DNA of 64,000 nt. Source: Nautilus pompilius (Eukaryota > Mollusca > Cephalopoda > Nautilida > Nautilidae). The translations under genes were made by a program, and so were the position numbers. Every line of letters starts with the position of its first letter. Positions within the stretch are counted from its first letter, which is position 1. Below are positions 36,301 to 46,010 of the stretch, piece by piece. The stretch covers positions 1,116,001 to 1,180,000 of the forward strand of contig JACATO010000049.1 of the NCBI GenBank assembly GCA_018389105.1, read 5' to 3'. The notes under the pieces were generated by a model. The model was not told the origin of the DNA. It saw only the letters and a list, made by a program, of their open reading frames with translations, and did not search any database.

Positions 36301-39300
36301 TAAAAAAAAAGATCAGATATGAATTTTCAAAACAGTTAGAGATCTTGAGTGGTGAACCATGACAAATTCTTTGTACATCAACAATTACCAATACTAGAGG
36401 TCAAATTAAATTGGCTGAAGTATCAACATGGCTTGATATTAGGCCGTTACAAATGTTTTGTCGGTTTTTACATTATGTCACTTTGGGGTTCATCTTTTTC
36501 ATGCTTGTGAAGGTGTATGTAGATAAATTATATATCATTTTGTGGTGTGCGCTTTGGCATATATTATGCAAAACCTACCATTTTAAAAATCATAAAAGGA
36601 TATTTGTTTCAGGGTTCTGAGTGAACCATGGATAGAAAAGTTTTTCGTGCCATTTTACTGCACAAGTTCAAACTAGGCGACAAAGTGAGCGAGGCAACTC
36701 GTAACATTAAGCAAGGATGGGGCGAGGACAGAAAATGAGCGCACAGTACAAGGTTTCAATCAGGAGATGTGAGCCTCGAAGATAAGGAACGTAGCGGACA
36801 TCCATCCAGCTGTGATGACGACCATCTGAAAACCTCAATTGAAGCCAATCCAAGAAAAACAATGCAAGAAATTGCTGGAGAGCTTGACGTAAGCACTACA
36901 ACTGTTTCCAGACATCTTGATACAATCGGCAAGGTGTAAAAGCTTGACAAGTGGGTGCCTCATGAGTTGAATCAACAATAACAAAATCGTCGATTGGAGA
37001 TCTGCTTTTCGCTTGTCATAAGAAACAAAACCTGGCGAAACCATCACAGCTGAAAGGTACTGTTGTGAATTAGACGTCGTTCATCAAAAACTCCCCCCAA
37101 CGACAGCCGGCATTGGTAAATTGAAGTGGCCCAATCCTGCTCCACGACAATGCTCGACTTCATGTTGGAAAAGCAACGACAATGCTCATCTTCACATTGC
37201 AAAAGTGATTCTTCAGAAACTGAACATGCTGGGGTACAAAGTTCTCCCTCACACAGTCTATTTACCAGACCTTTCTCCCACAGACTACCTCATTTTCAAA
37301 CACCTCAACAGCTTCCTCCATATGAAATTCTTCTCCAAACAAGCAGCAATTGAAACTGCCTTCCAACAGTTTATTGACTCCAGAAATCCAGAATTTTTTC
37401 AAAATGGTGTATTGATTGTAATGGAACTTACTTTGATTAATAAACTTCACGTTCAGCAACAATATGAAGTCTAATTTTTGCAGTAAAAAAAACTGACAAA
37501 GCTTTTGTAACAACCTAATATTAAAATACATTTTTTTTAGCACTATCATTGTAAATAAATAATAGTAAATTATCTGTGTTATAGTGATTAATATTTATTA
37601 CATAAAGTATTTTTATGATCAAATTGATAGTCATTACTATTCAGAGACACAGATAGCCACACCATGATTAGGTGATTTATGGGATCTGATGGACTTCAAA
37701 AGGAAGCACATAATCTTGTAGTGGGACATTAAGAGAAATCACCAAGAAATTTCTAAGGCACTGGATATTCTGTCAACTGTTTAGTTGGTTGTCCAGACAA
37801 CTGTTCATTTGCCTTTTAGATGTCAACTGTAATGGCCTCCTGAATTGTGAAACATTGTGATTTTATCCAGTGAGTTCAGGTTTACATAGACAGTGGTCAT
37901 ATTCAGATGTGTTTCTTCCAATCACACTAATCTTCACTGAACCATCTGTGAGCCATAACAAAATAGGCAGTTTGTCTGTTATGATATGACCACGATTTAG
38001 GTCACCGGATGTTTACAACTAGTGGTGTGCAAAAGAACTAACTTCTGCTCGATACAACATTCTCCAAAAGGGACTTCTTCCTGTCTATGGCAGAGGTAGT
38101 CTGAATTATTAGGGTAGTATTTTTATGGAAGATTGTGCCCTGGATTGCAACACCCGTGTAATACGAAAATAAATTGAGCATGCATTGGATATCTTTGATG
38201 ATAGATCCTACCGAAAATGTTCCTGTAAATCCACTCTTTTAGGACTCCCTATGTAGATTCTGTGCCAAAAATGGGTAGCAATCCTGCAGATCAGGAATTG
38301 ATCTTGTCCAGTGTTTCATTGCATTGCTGCCTTGTAAATGACAATGGTCTGCACCACAAAATATTTCCCACTTATATTTTGCCAGTGCCGTGTGTGGTTC
38401 TAATTAAACAGGTGCTTGTTTATACTGTCTGTGTATCTGCCCATCTTTAGATACAAAACAATTAGTAAATGTTGAAATCAATTTATATTAACATAAAACA
38501 GTGACTACATATGCACTTTCACTTATTTTCACATAAAAATCACACACCGTCTTCTATTAACTTTATTTTAGAAGTACATAATATATAATGTAGAAACATT
38601 AGTTCATTCTAACTTTTACAAACTTAATAAAGGATCTGTAAGTTTTGACAGAAGTGAAATAAACCTTAATAATATAGCTTTAAGATTTTTTTTTAAGCAG
38701 TTGAATGTTTCTGTTTTATTAAGGATGGAAAAAAATAAGAAAAGACAAACCGACATGGAATTTAAGATTAAACATATTTCGGGTGCTCTGCTTAATACAT
38801 TTTGGTAGTCAAAGAATTGCATACATGCTATTTTTTTTTATAATTTGAGAATAATTTCAAAGATTTTAAAAAAATTAATTGTATTCTAATTTAAGAAAAG
38901 ACTTATAATTTGTCTTTAATAAATAATGAACAAGCATATTAGCCCACAGCTCATTAGTAGAAATGATTTATATTTACCCAGAGCACAGATAGTCTGCAGT
39001 CTGATTCATTCCTTTCCTTGTTAACCAGCAGTTCCAACATGTATCACCATTATTTGGTTTTAATGGTAAAGATACCAGTTACAAATTATCAAATGCACAT
39101 TAAATAAAATTAAAGAATACATCAAACTGTCATCTTGTGTTGTTGATCTTTTGAAATGTGAGTACAATGTGGTGACAGCACATCACACCATCTAGAACCA
39201 CCTCTCACAGGTGTGACACACCTGCACTTTGTAAGCATCGAGAGTTTATATTTACTGAAATGTTTTTGAAGCTATTTATGTTTATTTATGGAATTAATCT

Positions 39301-42300
39301 TTAAGAAACTCTTATACTTATTTTGTACTCATGTACGAGTATATAGTCTTGGATCTGCCTTCTCTACAATTCAAGGGCTTTGTGGGGTGAGACCAACTCT
39401 CATTACTGCTTTTTTTCTTTTGAAGAATAAAATCTATACTTAATTCCATCAGCTAATTTAGTAACTTATTCCAGGTAGATAGTACATGGTTACCAAAAGA
39501 ACATTTATTACAACATAGTGGTATGTGATGTGCCACTAGTATTGAAGAACCTATTTGACTTTATGCATTCTTCCTTAGAAAAGATTTTAAAGGCTTCATT
39601 CAGGTCCTTGCTAAAATGTCTATGGGCCAAGTTAGACTAAGCAACTAGAGCCTCCATAGTCTTTCGTCTTTCTTTTTAACTGCAATTACTTATATTACTC
39701 GGGTAAATCTTGTAACTTTTTCAAGATATCATCTCCATCCTAAAATTTATGTGGACTCTACACCTGGTCTGCACATTCAAAAGGGGGTCTAACTAATGAA
39801 TGGTCAAACTGTGAAATGCAAAGTAGATGTTTAGCCTTTCTTTTTATTGTGCACTTCTGTGCAGATGTTTCTAACATAAATATTTAACAAAATCTTTTAA
39901 TAGAAAGAGAAAATTGTTTTTAGTTTACTTCATTGTTTTAAGATCGAGACAGGACTGTTTATTATAAATCATTCACTAGAGTAAAAAAACTATGATGTAC
40001 TATATAAACATGGCGGTCATCCTATATTCTTTACTGAAGAATATCCATGCATAATGGAACTTTGTTTGAACTGGTTTTTTTAAAGATTTAAAATTTCTTA
40101 ATTGTTAATTTTATTACTGAATTTTAAAACTAAATAGCCTGAAACAAAGATTTGGCTGATAGCGTTCAGCTAAACAAAATGTTTTACTAATGAAATTTTG
40201 TGTGGAAACAATCATTTACATGGGCTTTATATATCCTGGTTAGATTCAGAACTGAAAATCTGTAGATGTAGAAAAATGTCAGGGAAACAGGATATTTACT
40301 GTCTCTGTTTAAGGCTGGCTGACATCAAAGACTACTAATAAAGCAAGGAATGCTGTAGCTTCTTGTTAAGTGAGTCTAGGTATTTGATTTGGCCAAACTG
40401 CAAATCACTTGTGTTGGTAACTTTCTGACTGTTTACTTTACAAACAAGTTGATTTGATCTAGATGTTTTCTAGAGCCATTACATTTCCATTTGAACAAGA
40501 TTAAGTCCTAGAGAGAAAGAAAGAAATGTTCTGATGAAGAAGACAGAAAAAAAATAGAACTGATTGAACTGCAGATGTTTACTTACACACACACACACAC
40601 ACACTTTAGGATAGCTGTTGTAATATAAGATGTACTTTTGAATAAAAAATCTATTTTGTGGCTCTGACAAACAACAAAAACGGTTGTGCAGATACAAGGT
40701 TTGCTTAGATGAAAGTTGGTCGAGTAAAAATAAATATAAATGAGATTGCATTAGTGGTACAGACGAAGCTACTGTATAGTGGAAAAAATTTTCTTACTTT
40801 TTTAGTCAATCATCACTGGAGTGTTGTCACCTATAAATACTCAGGGCTAGTTATCACATTAATATTCATTTTTCTAACAAACTTAGATCAACCATATCTG
40901 AAATGAAGCATTCCTATAAACTGTTATCATCAATAACATGCTGTTAGTGATTCGTTGTCTTAGTAACAGGTTTATTGTTTTTAGAAACCATCATTACTTT
41001 GCACACAACCTTTTTATTTTTTTTTAGAAATTATAATTAATATCTTTTTTTTACAAATGCAAAAAACATGCACAAATAAAGGGAATATTTCTGTCTTAGT
41101 TAATTTTCAACTGAAGAAAAAAGACAAGTACAAAACAGTGACAGAGAACGAGTGAAAGCTGCAAAGACAGAGAGCCATGCCTCATGTAAATTTAGGGTTG
41201 GTGGAAAGGAATCGGTCAAAAGAAGTGAAGTTTTATTTTCATTTTAAAAAGATGTTCGATAAAGGTTCTTGGATTTGTGTTGTTTTTTTTTTAAATCCAG
41301 ACAAGATGTGTCCATTATCTTGACATCTGTGATTTAACTTATAAGCAGTGTGATTCAAAGGGGCCCAGATTCTCTCTGCCAGACATCAGTGCATTTACAA
41401 GAGGTTTACGCCACATCTGTCACTCCATAACTAAGTCATGTAACAGCAATTTATCCCTAGCAAATTTAAGCAGTTTGATGTTTTTGAACGTGTATGGACA
41501 GTGTTGTAGCTCTCCTGTCAAGAAGACTACAAACCACTTTTGTGCATCATAGTTGTATGTTTACATGGCTCCTTGCTTTTTAATTCACTTCAGAAGATCT
41601 AAAAAAAAAACAATAAGATGGCTATCTTTAAAATATTGATATGAAAATATCTAGTCCAATATTCATTTAGTACACTTGATGCTTTGTAATTAACATTTGT
41701 AGCACTGAAACTGAACATAAATATTACAAATACATGCTATGTGGCTTCATTGTTTTTGTCCACTCTTAAGGTGTTTTTAAAGTATGGTTAGGTGAAAAAC
41801 AACAGTGGAATTGTTGAACTCAAAGTTATTGTGCTTTTAATGTGTTTAAATTAGATATCTACTTGTAAAAGAAAAAAAACAGCAATGGACTCTCATAATA
41901 CATTATTTTCCATTCTTGCTACAACTTTGATTTTTTACAGTGCACTCAGTTTCAGAAAGAAAACCAAATACAACAAGAAGCGCATCAGTGTTTACCTCTG
42001 GAGTTCATACATATGGGGGAAAGACTACAATCGATGCAACTTTTGGTCAAGCTCAGGTCACAATCCACAAACAAACTCCACATTTAACTCACAATACATG
42101 TAAGTATGTATACCTGCAATGATAAAATAATTTTTTCTGTTCTTTTGCTATTTGGTAAAATACATAAAGAATATTTGTTTAATGGATGCAGTGAAGGCCA
42201 TTGAACTGTAAATTCAGTAGAAAACAATGGCAGTATTTTTAAGATCTATTTTAATTTGCTAGTTGGCGTTCCATCTGAAAATGTATGTTGATGTGTTACA

Positions 42301-44229
42301 TAATTTTTTTAAAGCAATTCTATCAGAATTTCCCGGATTTAAAAGCAACAAAAAATCAATATAAAAATAATTTATTTAAATAGCAATGGACAGATGCTGT
42401 AATAGTAATTAAGAAGTCTGGTTAAAGGGGAGATAATTTTCACAAATAACAAGCCTATATATAGACTGTTATTGTAAATCTATTGTGACAACTATAGTTT
42501 TAGCAAAGTTACAATATTTATTTATGTGTATTTTGCTGGAAATCTATTGATCACATGATACCAAAATGTCCTGATGTTTTGGAGTGGTTTTTCAGAGTTA
42601 GAGGGGTAAATGCATGGAACAGTCTAACAAACAAAACTATCGTATTCAATATGTTCCGATTAATTCATTTTAAAACGTTTTAGATGTGTGCTTTGATAGT
42701 ATGGGAACTTTAAATACATGAAAGATTTTCTGGTCCATTTGTGAATAATTGAGACACTTCTACAATGGTAGTAATGATGTCTACATCATCATCTTTTTAA
42801 TATTTCTGAAAGCTACATTTTATACAACTTTGCTTTTAGTTGATTCTTGATTTTTGGTTTTGTTGACTAACATTAAATCTGTATTTTGTTGTATCAAACA
42901 ACCATGTTTCTGTTATTATTAATATTAGTCTCATATTTTGTCTGCCTTTGTAATGAAAACTTTTATGTTTATATTTTTTTATTTCTGTGGACAAATCTAT
43001 TTCTACATTCAAAATGGCTGCTAAACAGTTATTGGATCATTTTTGGTTGTGTGAGTAAAAAATATGAGTAACTACTAAGATTTTAAACTATATGTATTGT
43101 AGTCTCCCCATCAGTGATTGTTGGAATTGCAGCTGGAGCTGGAGGTATGTTGCTCAGTGTTCTAGGACTTCTGCTCTATTGTCGAAGGTAAAGAAACATT
43201 GATGCCATTTTCACCAGAGAACTCTCAACAAAATATTTTTATCACTGTAGTATTTCTCTGTATAGTACTGGCAAAGTGGCATCAAATATATATAAATCTT
43301 GTTTACTTATATATACATATGATACCAACTTTGTTTGTTTCAGAAAATGTTAAAACAATATTTTTCTGCTTAATTTCAGTTTTTAACATGAACATTATAG
43401 AATAATTTTTGATGGAGAAATCTACATTTGTTCTCATTTCTAAATAACTGTTTTTAAATATTTAGAACATCTGTGATTGGCAAATGTTCATTGTTGATAT
43501 GTCTGATGTTCTAATGCTTAGAATTTGGTGGTGATCATTAAACTATATATTTATTGTTTAAACTTTTAGAATTTTGTTATAATAGTTCAGAGCATGTTTA
43601 TTGTTTGTGTGTTAATGTTGAAATATTTATAACCTACTTGTCATTTGATGTATTCATTGTGGCAATATTTGGAACGAACATGTATTTATTAAAGATTTTT
43701 AGATTTGTAAATAATAATTTGTAATTTTTGTCTGTTTGTTTATTGTTGCAGTATTTAGAATGTTTTTTTTTCTAATTTTTAATATGATCTTCCTAATAAC
43801 TAGATTGTTTTATGATGTCATACATAGAATGTGATTTACTATAGATGCCAATACTTTTTTAAATGGTGAGAATTGGGGTACAATTTATGTTTATGACATT
43901 CAGATGCCCAAAATTTGATAAATCTAATATCACAAACTACAATATACATATATTTTCTTTTTCTTTTTCTTTACAGAAAAAACACTGCTTCTAACAGCTT
44001 GAATAGCCACTATGTTTCACCCCATTTTTGGAACTATCTCATTCCACATTCCTTGATGCCAAAGTCAGTTTTAAAGGGATACAACAACATTAAAATTGGA
44101 CAACGCACAGGGCACCACTGCATTGTCAGGACAGTTTCCCTTGATAGCAATGAAACTCAAGATAGTCGTGTGTCATATGGAGACAATACTTCCTTCCGCG
44201 TAATTGTTAATGACTTGTCCCATGTGTGA
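33269..44229 (+). CDS. SUEL transmembrane receptor, gene 2 (paralogue)
   Basis: The joined exons 33269-33350, 34855-35229, 41941-42099, 43103-43187 and 43977-44229 give 954 nt, 317 residues plus stop. All junctions are GT-AG, phases 1,1,1,2. Residues 1-24 are a signal peptide. Residues 39-148 are a SUEL domain with ten cysteines (39, 51, 74, 87, 88, 95, 110, 116, 129, 147), each matching one in gene 1 with nearly the same spacing, and an N-T-T sequon at 102. 154-206 is an S/T-rich stalk, 210-232 the transmembrane helix, and 234-317 a cytoplasmic tail with Y269-N-N-I and a C-terminal S-H-V that fits a class I PDZ ligand. It lacks the CUB-like exon. SUEL domains bind sugars in characterised proteins; the ligand here is unknown. 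Same strand and order as gene 1 indicate tandem duplication. The first AATAAA I noticed after the stop is distant (45619), so the 3' end is undefined. Confidence 0.83.
33950..35230 (+). promoter_or_regulatory. CpG-rich patch around gene 2 exon 2
   Basis: CG dinucleotides are frequent here although rare in most of the window. Examples are CACCGACCGACCGAGC near 33987, GACGGCCGG near 34233, and many in the exon itself. GCGGCCATTTTGG near 34360 matches the YY1-type site often found at metazoan promoters. The patch lies inside intron 1 and exon 2 rather than at the signal-peptide exon. A second, internal promoter is my inference. The alternative is a locally unmethylated or gene-converted segment. 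Confidence 0.4.
34855..35229 (+). CDS. Gene 2 exon 2: SUEL lectin domain
   Basis: Acceptor CTGCTTCCAG, donor TCTT|GTAGGT, phase 1 to phase 1, 375 nt. Another AG at 34783 with a better pyrimidine tract gives the wrong phase for exon 1, so 34855 was chosen. The codons are GC-rich in the 5' two-thirds (for example the CCCCGGCGTGGCGGAC region), unlike the paralogous exon at 24096-24452. Confidence 0.85.
35951..36194. repeat. 122-bp tandem duplication, two copies
   Basis: 35951-36072 and 36073-36194 are nearly identical over 122 bp, each running from ATTTATGTATGCAC to TTTGAACAGAC. I see one substitution (GGATGGCAG versus GGATGACAG). Near-identity indicates a recent duplication. Confidence 0.95.
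36439..37518 (+). mobile_element. Mariner element with internal deletion
   Basis: 1080 bp. The left end starts TTAGGCCGTTACAAATG and the right end is the inverted TTAGGTTGTTACAAAAG type. TA lies at 36437-36438 and 37519-37520. It is shorter than the 1271-bp related copy at 48941-50211. The missing part maps to the middle of the transposase. Confidence 0.92.
36628..37474 (+). pseudogene. Mariner transposase, deleted and frameshifted
   Basis: The N-terminal HTH part is readable (MDRKVFRAILLHKFKLGDKV, then RSGHPSS and DVSTTTVSRHLDTIGKV), interrupted by stops. After RLEICFSLVIRNKTW the sequence jumps to GETITAE-like residues, so the segment holding the first catalytic Asp is gone. The C-terminal half (NDNAHLHIAK, PDLSPTDYLIF) keeps the positions of the second and third aspartates. 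Confidence 0.88.
41941..42099 (+). CDS. Gene 2 exon 3: extracellular stalk
   Basis: Acceptor TTTTTTACAG, donor ACAT|GTAAGT, phase 1 to phase 1, 159 nt. It encodes a Ser/Thr-rich, cysteine-free segment (for example KPNTTRSASVFTSG) likely to be O-glycosylated, with one N-T-T sequon. It occupies the position of the linker exon in gene 1 but shows no obvious sequence similarity to it. Confidence 0.8.
42560..42690 (+). mobile_element. LINE 3' end fragment
   Basis: The + strand reads FFRVRGVNAWNSLTNK, which resembles the C-terminal signature of Jockey/CR1-type reverse-transcriptase ORFs (R-V-V-N-x-W-N-S-L-P). Only about 40 codons are recognisable. It lies in intron 3 of gene 2. Confidence 0.5.
43103..43187 (+). 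CDS. Gene 2 exon 4: transmembrane helix
   Basis: Acceptor GTATTGTAG, donor CGAAG|GTAAAG, phase 1 to phase 2, 85 nt. It encodes a Gly/Ala/Leu-rich helix (IVGIAAGAGGMLLSVLG...) followed by YCRR as stop-transfer. Confidence 0.88.
43977..44229 (+). CDS. Gene 2 exon 5: cytoplasmic tail
   Basis: Acceptor TTCTTTACAG after a long pyrimidine tract, ending in TGA. The 84-residue tail has Y246, Y254, Y269-N-N-I and Y301, and ends N-D-L-S-H-V. The last three residues fit S/T-x-hydrophobic PDZ ligands. It is much shorter than the tail of gene 1, and the only shared motif I can point to is Y-x-N-hydrophobic. Confidence 0.85.
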
Positions 44230-45055
44230 GACCTGTCTACTACATGCTTGATCTTACCAGACTGTGCTGTGTATCTATGTGCGTGTAATTCTTTTATAAT
44301 TTTTTTCATATTTTGAAGCATGAAGTCAAGGTTGTGCAGAGTCAACAATTTCTTGGTTTGCTCTTCCTTTTTTAAAGATGTTCAGGTAAACATGAAAAAC
44401 TGTTTCAGATTATTATTATTATTAATTATATTTTACAAGACAACAAAGCTATTGAAGCTTACTACATTTGTGTTACATTCCCCTCTATACAATAAGATTT
44501 TCATTCATACCACATAAAGCAACTTTCTTCCTGTTCGCACACATCCTTAACTCCCTATTCAAAACTGATTTAATAACTTTTGGAATTTTTAAAACCAATC
44601 AGTGTTATAAGTATGAAAGAATGTCTTAAACCAAGCTCCAACACAGGACTGGCACACGATTCTATTTAATTATTTTAAACCAAAATCAAACACAGTGAAT
44701 TAAGTATTCAGTATTTAATATAGGATCAAATGAAAGTCAAAATTCTCTGTTGTAAGAAAAATTAACTTTATCTGCATATTTGGTATAAAGGAGACAACTT
44801 ATTGTGGTGTCATCATGTCAATGTTGAATGCAGCTTTTAGAATTAACGTATTACATGCATACATTGTTTATTTTAAAATGTAAAAAAATTAAATCTGCTT
44901 TTAACAAACACATTTCTTACTGCATCAATACATATACATTACATCACATTCTGTTCTGTATTTTTTGTTTGTTTTTAAAATAGGTTGCATTCTCATTTTT
45001 GTTGGTAGTAAAAGGGTGCGGACACAAATTCTAACTATTCTCAGTAAATATTTTG
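44230..45055. other. Gene 2 3' flank
   Basis: Presumed 3' UTR and spacer, AT-rich. I noticed no canonical AATAAA in this stretch. No gene is supported. Confidence 0.4.
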
Positions 45056-45059
45056 TTTT

Positions 45060-45410
45060 GTTGAAGCTTTTTAGATTTCACCTCATCTAGAGAATGTGGT
45101 GAAGTTTGGTGTCCTTATCTTGCCGGGGTGAAGAGAGTCTGGAATTGGTGCAAAAGCATTTTATCAGAATGATTTGGTAGATGAATGGTCTAATCATACT
45201 GAGCAATTAGCAAAAAATAGAACTACCTAGTTTATTTTGGGCTCTCCGGTTACGAGGGGGGGGGTGTTAATTAAAAACTTTACAAGAATTTGTAGGTGGA
45301 GGAATTTTTAGTACTAGAGCAGTGAATCTGTCTAATGCAGGTTGTAACATGATACATTTTTAAAATGCATTGGAGAGACATTTCAGACTACCTGGGTCAT
45401 CATATAAGCC
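45060..45410 (+). mobile_element. LINE (Jockey/CR1-like) 3' relic
   Basis: Pieces in shifting frames follow the usual order of the reverse-transcriptase C-terminus. SPHLENVVKFGVLIL corresponds to P-H-L-E-Y-x-V-x-x-W-x-P. ESLELVQKHF and RMI correspond to LE-x-VQ-R-x-A-T-R. Then come LRGGGVLIKNF and, at the end, FSTRAVNLSNA (R-V-V-N-x-W-N). It is heavily decayed and interrupted by a G8-9 tract near 45257. Confidence 0.55.
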
Positions 45411-45844
45411 ACCCTCTCAACCTTTTGTCCAATGCTAGTACTATAAAAAATTATAGCCCACAAATTATACGTTATGAGGAAAGGTTTACTTGTTATTCTA
45501 CATTATTTCTCTCAGTATATCTGAATCATTTTTTTTTTTTTTGCTTTTTGTCACTAAATGCTGATCTCACTAACATAGACAAAGTAATGAAAAAATTATA
45601 ACTTTAAACAATTTTCATAATAAAATTAGTTTTTCATCATCTTGCTGCTTAATAAATGAACTCATTTCGCATGTTTGTTTGTTTGTTTTGGCAAAGTATC
45701 GAAAGTATTTCAGTGGCTTTCCAAATCTGAAAAGTTTTTTTTTTTATTTTTGATGTACTGATAAAATTACTGGTCCATTGTTATATTAGCAGAATGAATC
45801 TGTTCCCAACACAAAGACGTGTCGCATTTTAAAGGAATACAGCA
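45411..45844. other. Non-coding stretch
   Basis: AT-rich sequence with T homopolymers. No supported feature. Confidence 0.4.
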
Positions 45845-46010
45845 GGTTGTGTGGCAGTCTGATGGTTAAATACTTGATTGCTAATGTTAATGGTAACTTC
45901 CTGCAGGGACCAGCTTGGTTTGGTGAACCTTCCTGGCTCCTCTTCACCAGCCAGTTGCTGTGGGCTTCCTCCCACTTATAATAATAAAGACTCCTACTAG
46001 AAAGATATAA
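45845..46010 (+). mobile_element. SINE copy (tRNA-derived family)
   Basis: It begins GTGTGGCAGTCTGATGGTTA and continues TACTTGATTGCTAATG, matching the head of the minus-strand copy at 62337-62602 (TACTTGACTGCCAAGATTG). The body block CTTCACCAGC, then CTTCCTCCCACTTAT and CTCCTACTAG, parallels CTCCACCAGC, TTTCCTCCCATACAT and TTCTAGTAGG in the other copy. The B box is degraded, so this copy is old. Confidence 0.6.

Larger units (their letters stand above)
35230..41940 (+). other. Gene 2 intron 2 (6.7 kb)
   Basis: It contains a recent 122-bp tandem duplication and an internally deleted mariner (annotated separately), plus a (CA)n tract near 40584-40604. No open frame resembling a CUB-like exon was found, so gene 2 appears truly to lack that domain. 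The rest, including 37640-38450, has no assignable content. Confidence 0.6.

Noticed and set aside
37640..38450. Possible Tc1-like coding relic after the mariner
   Set aside because: Some basic segments look HTH-like, but no catalytic block or paired ends could be found on either strand.
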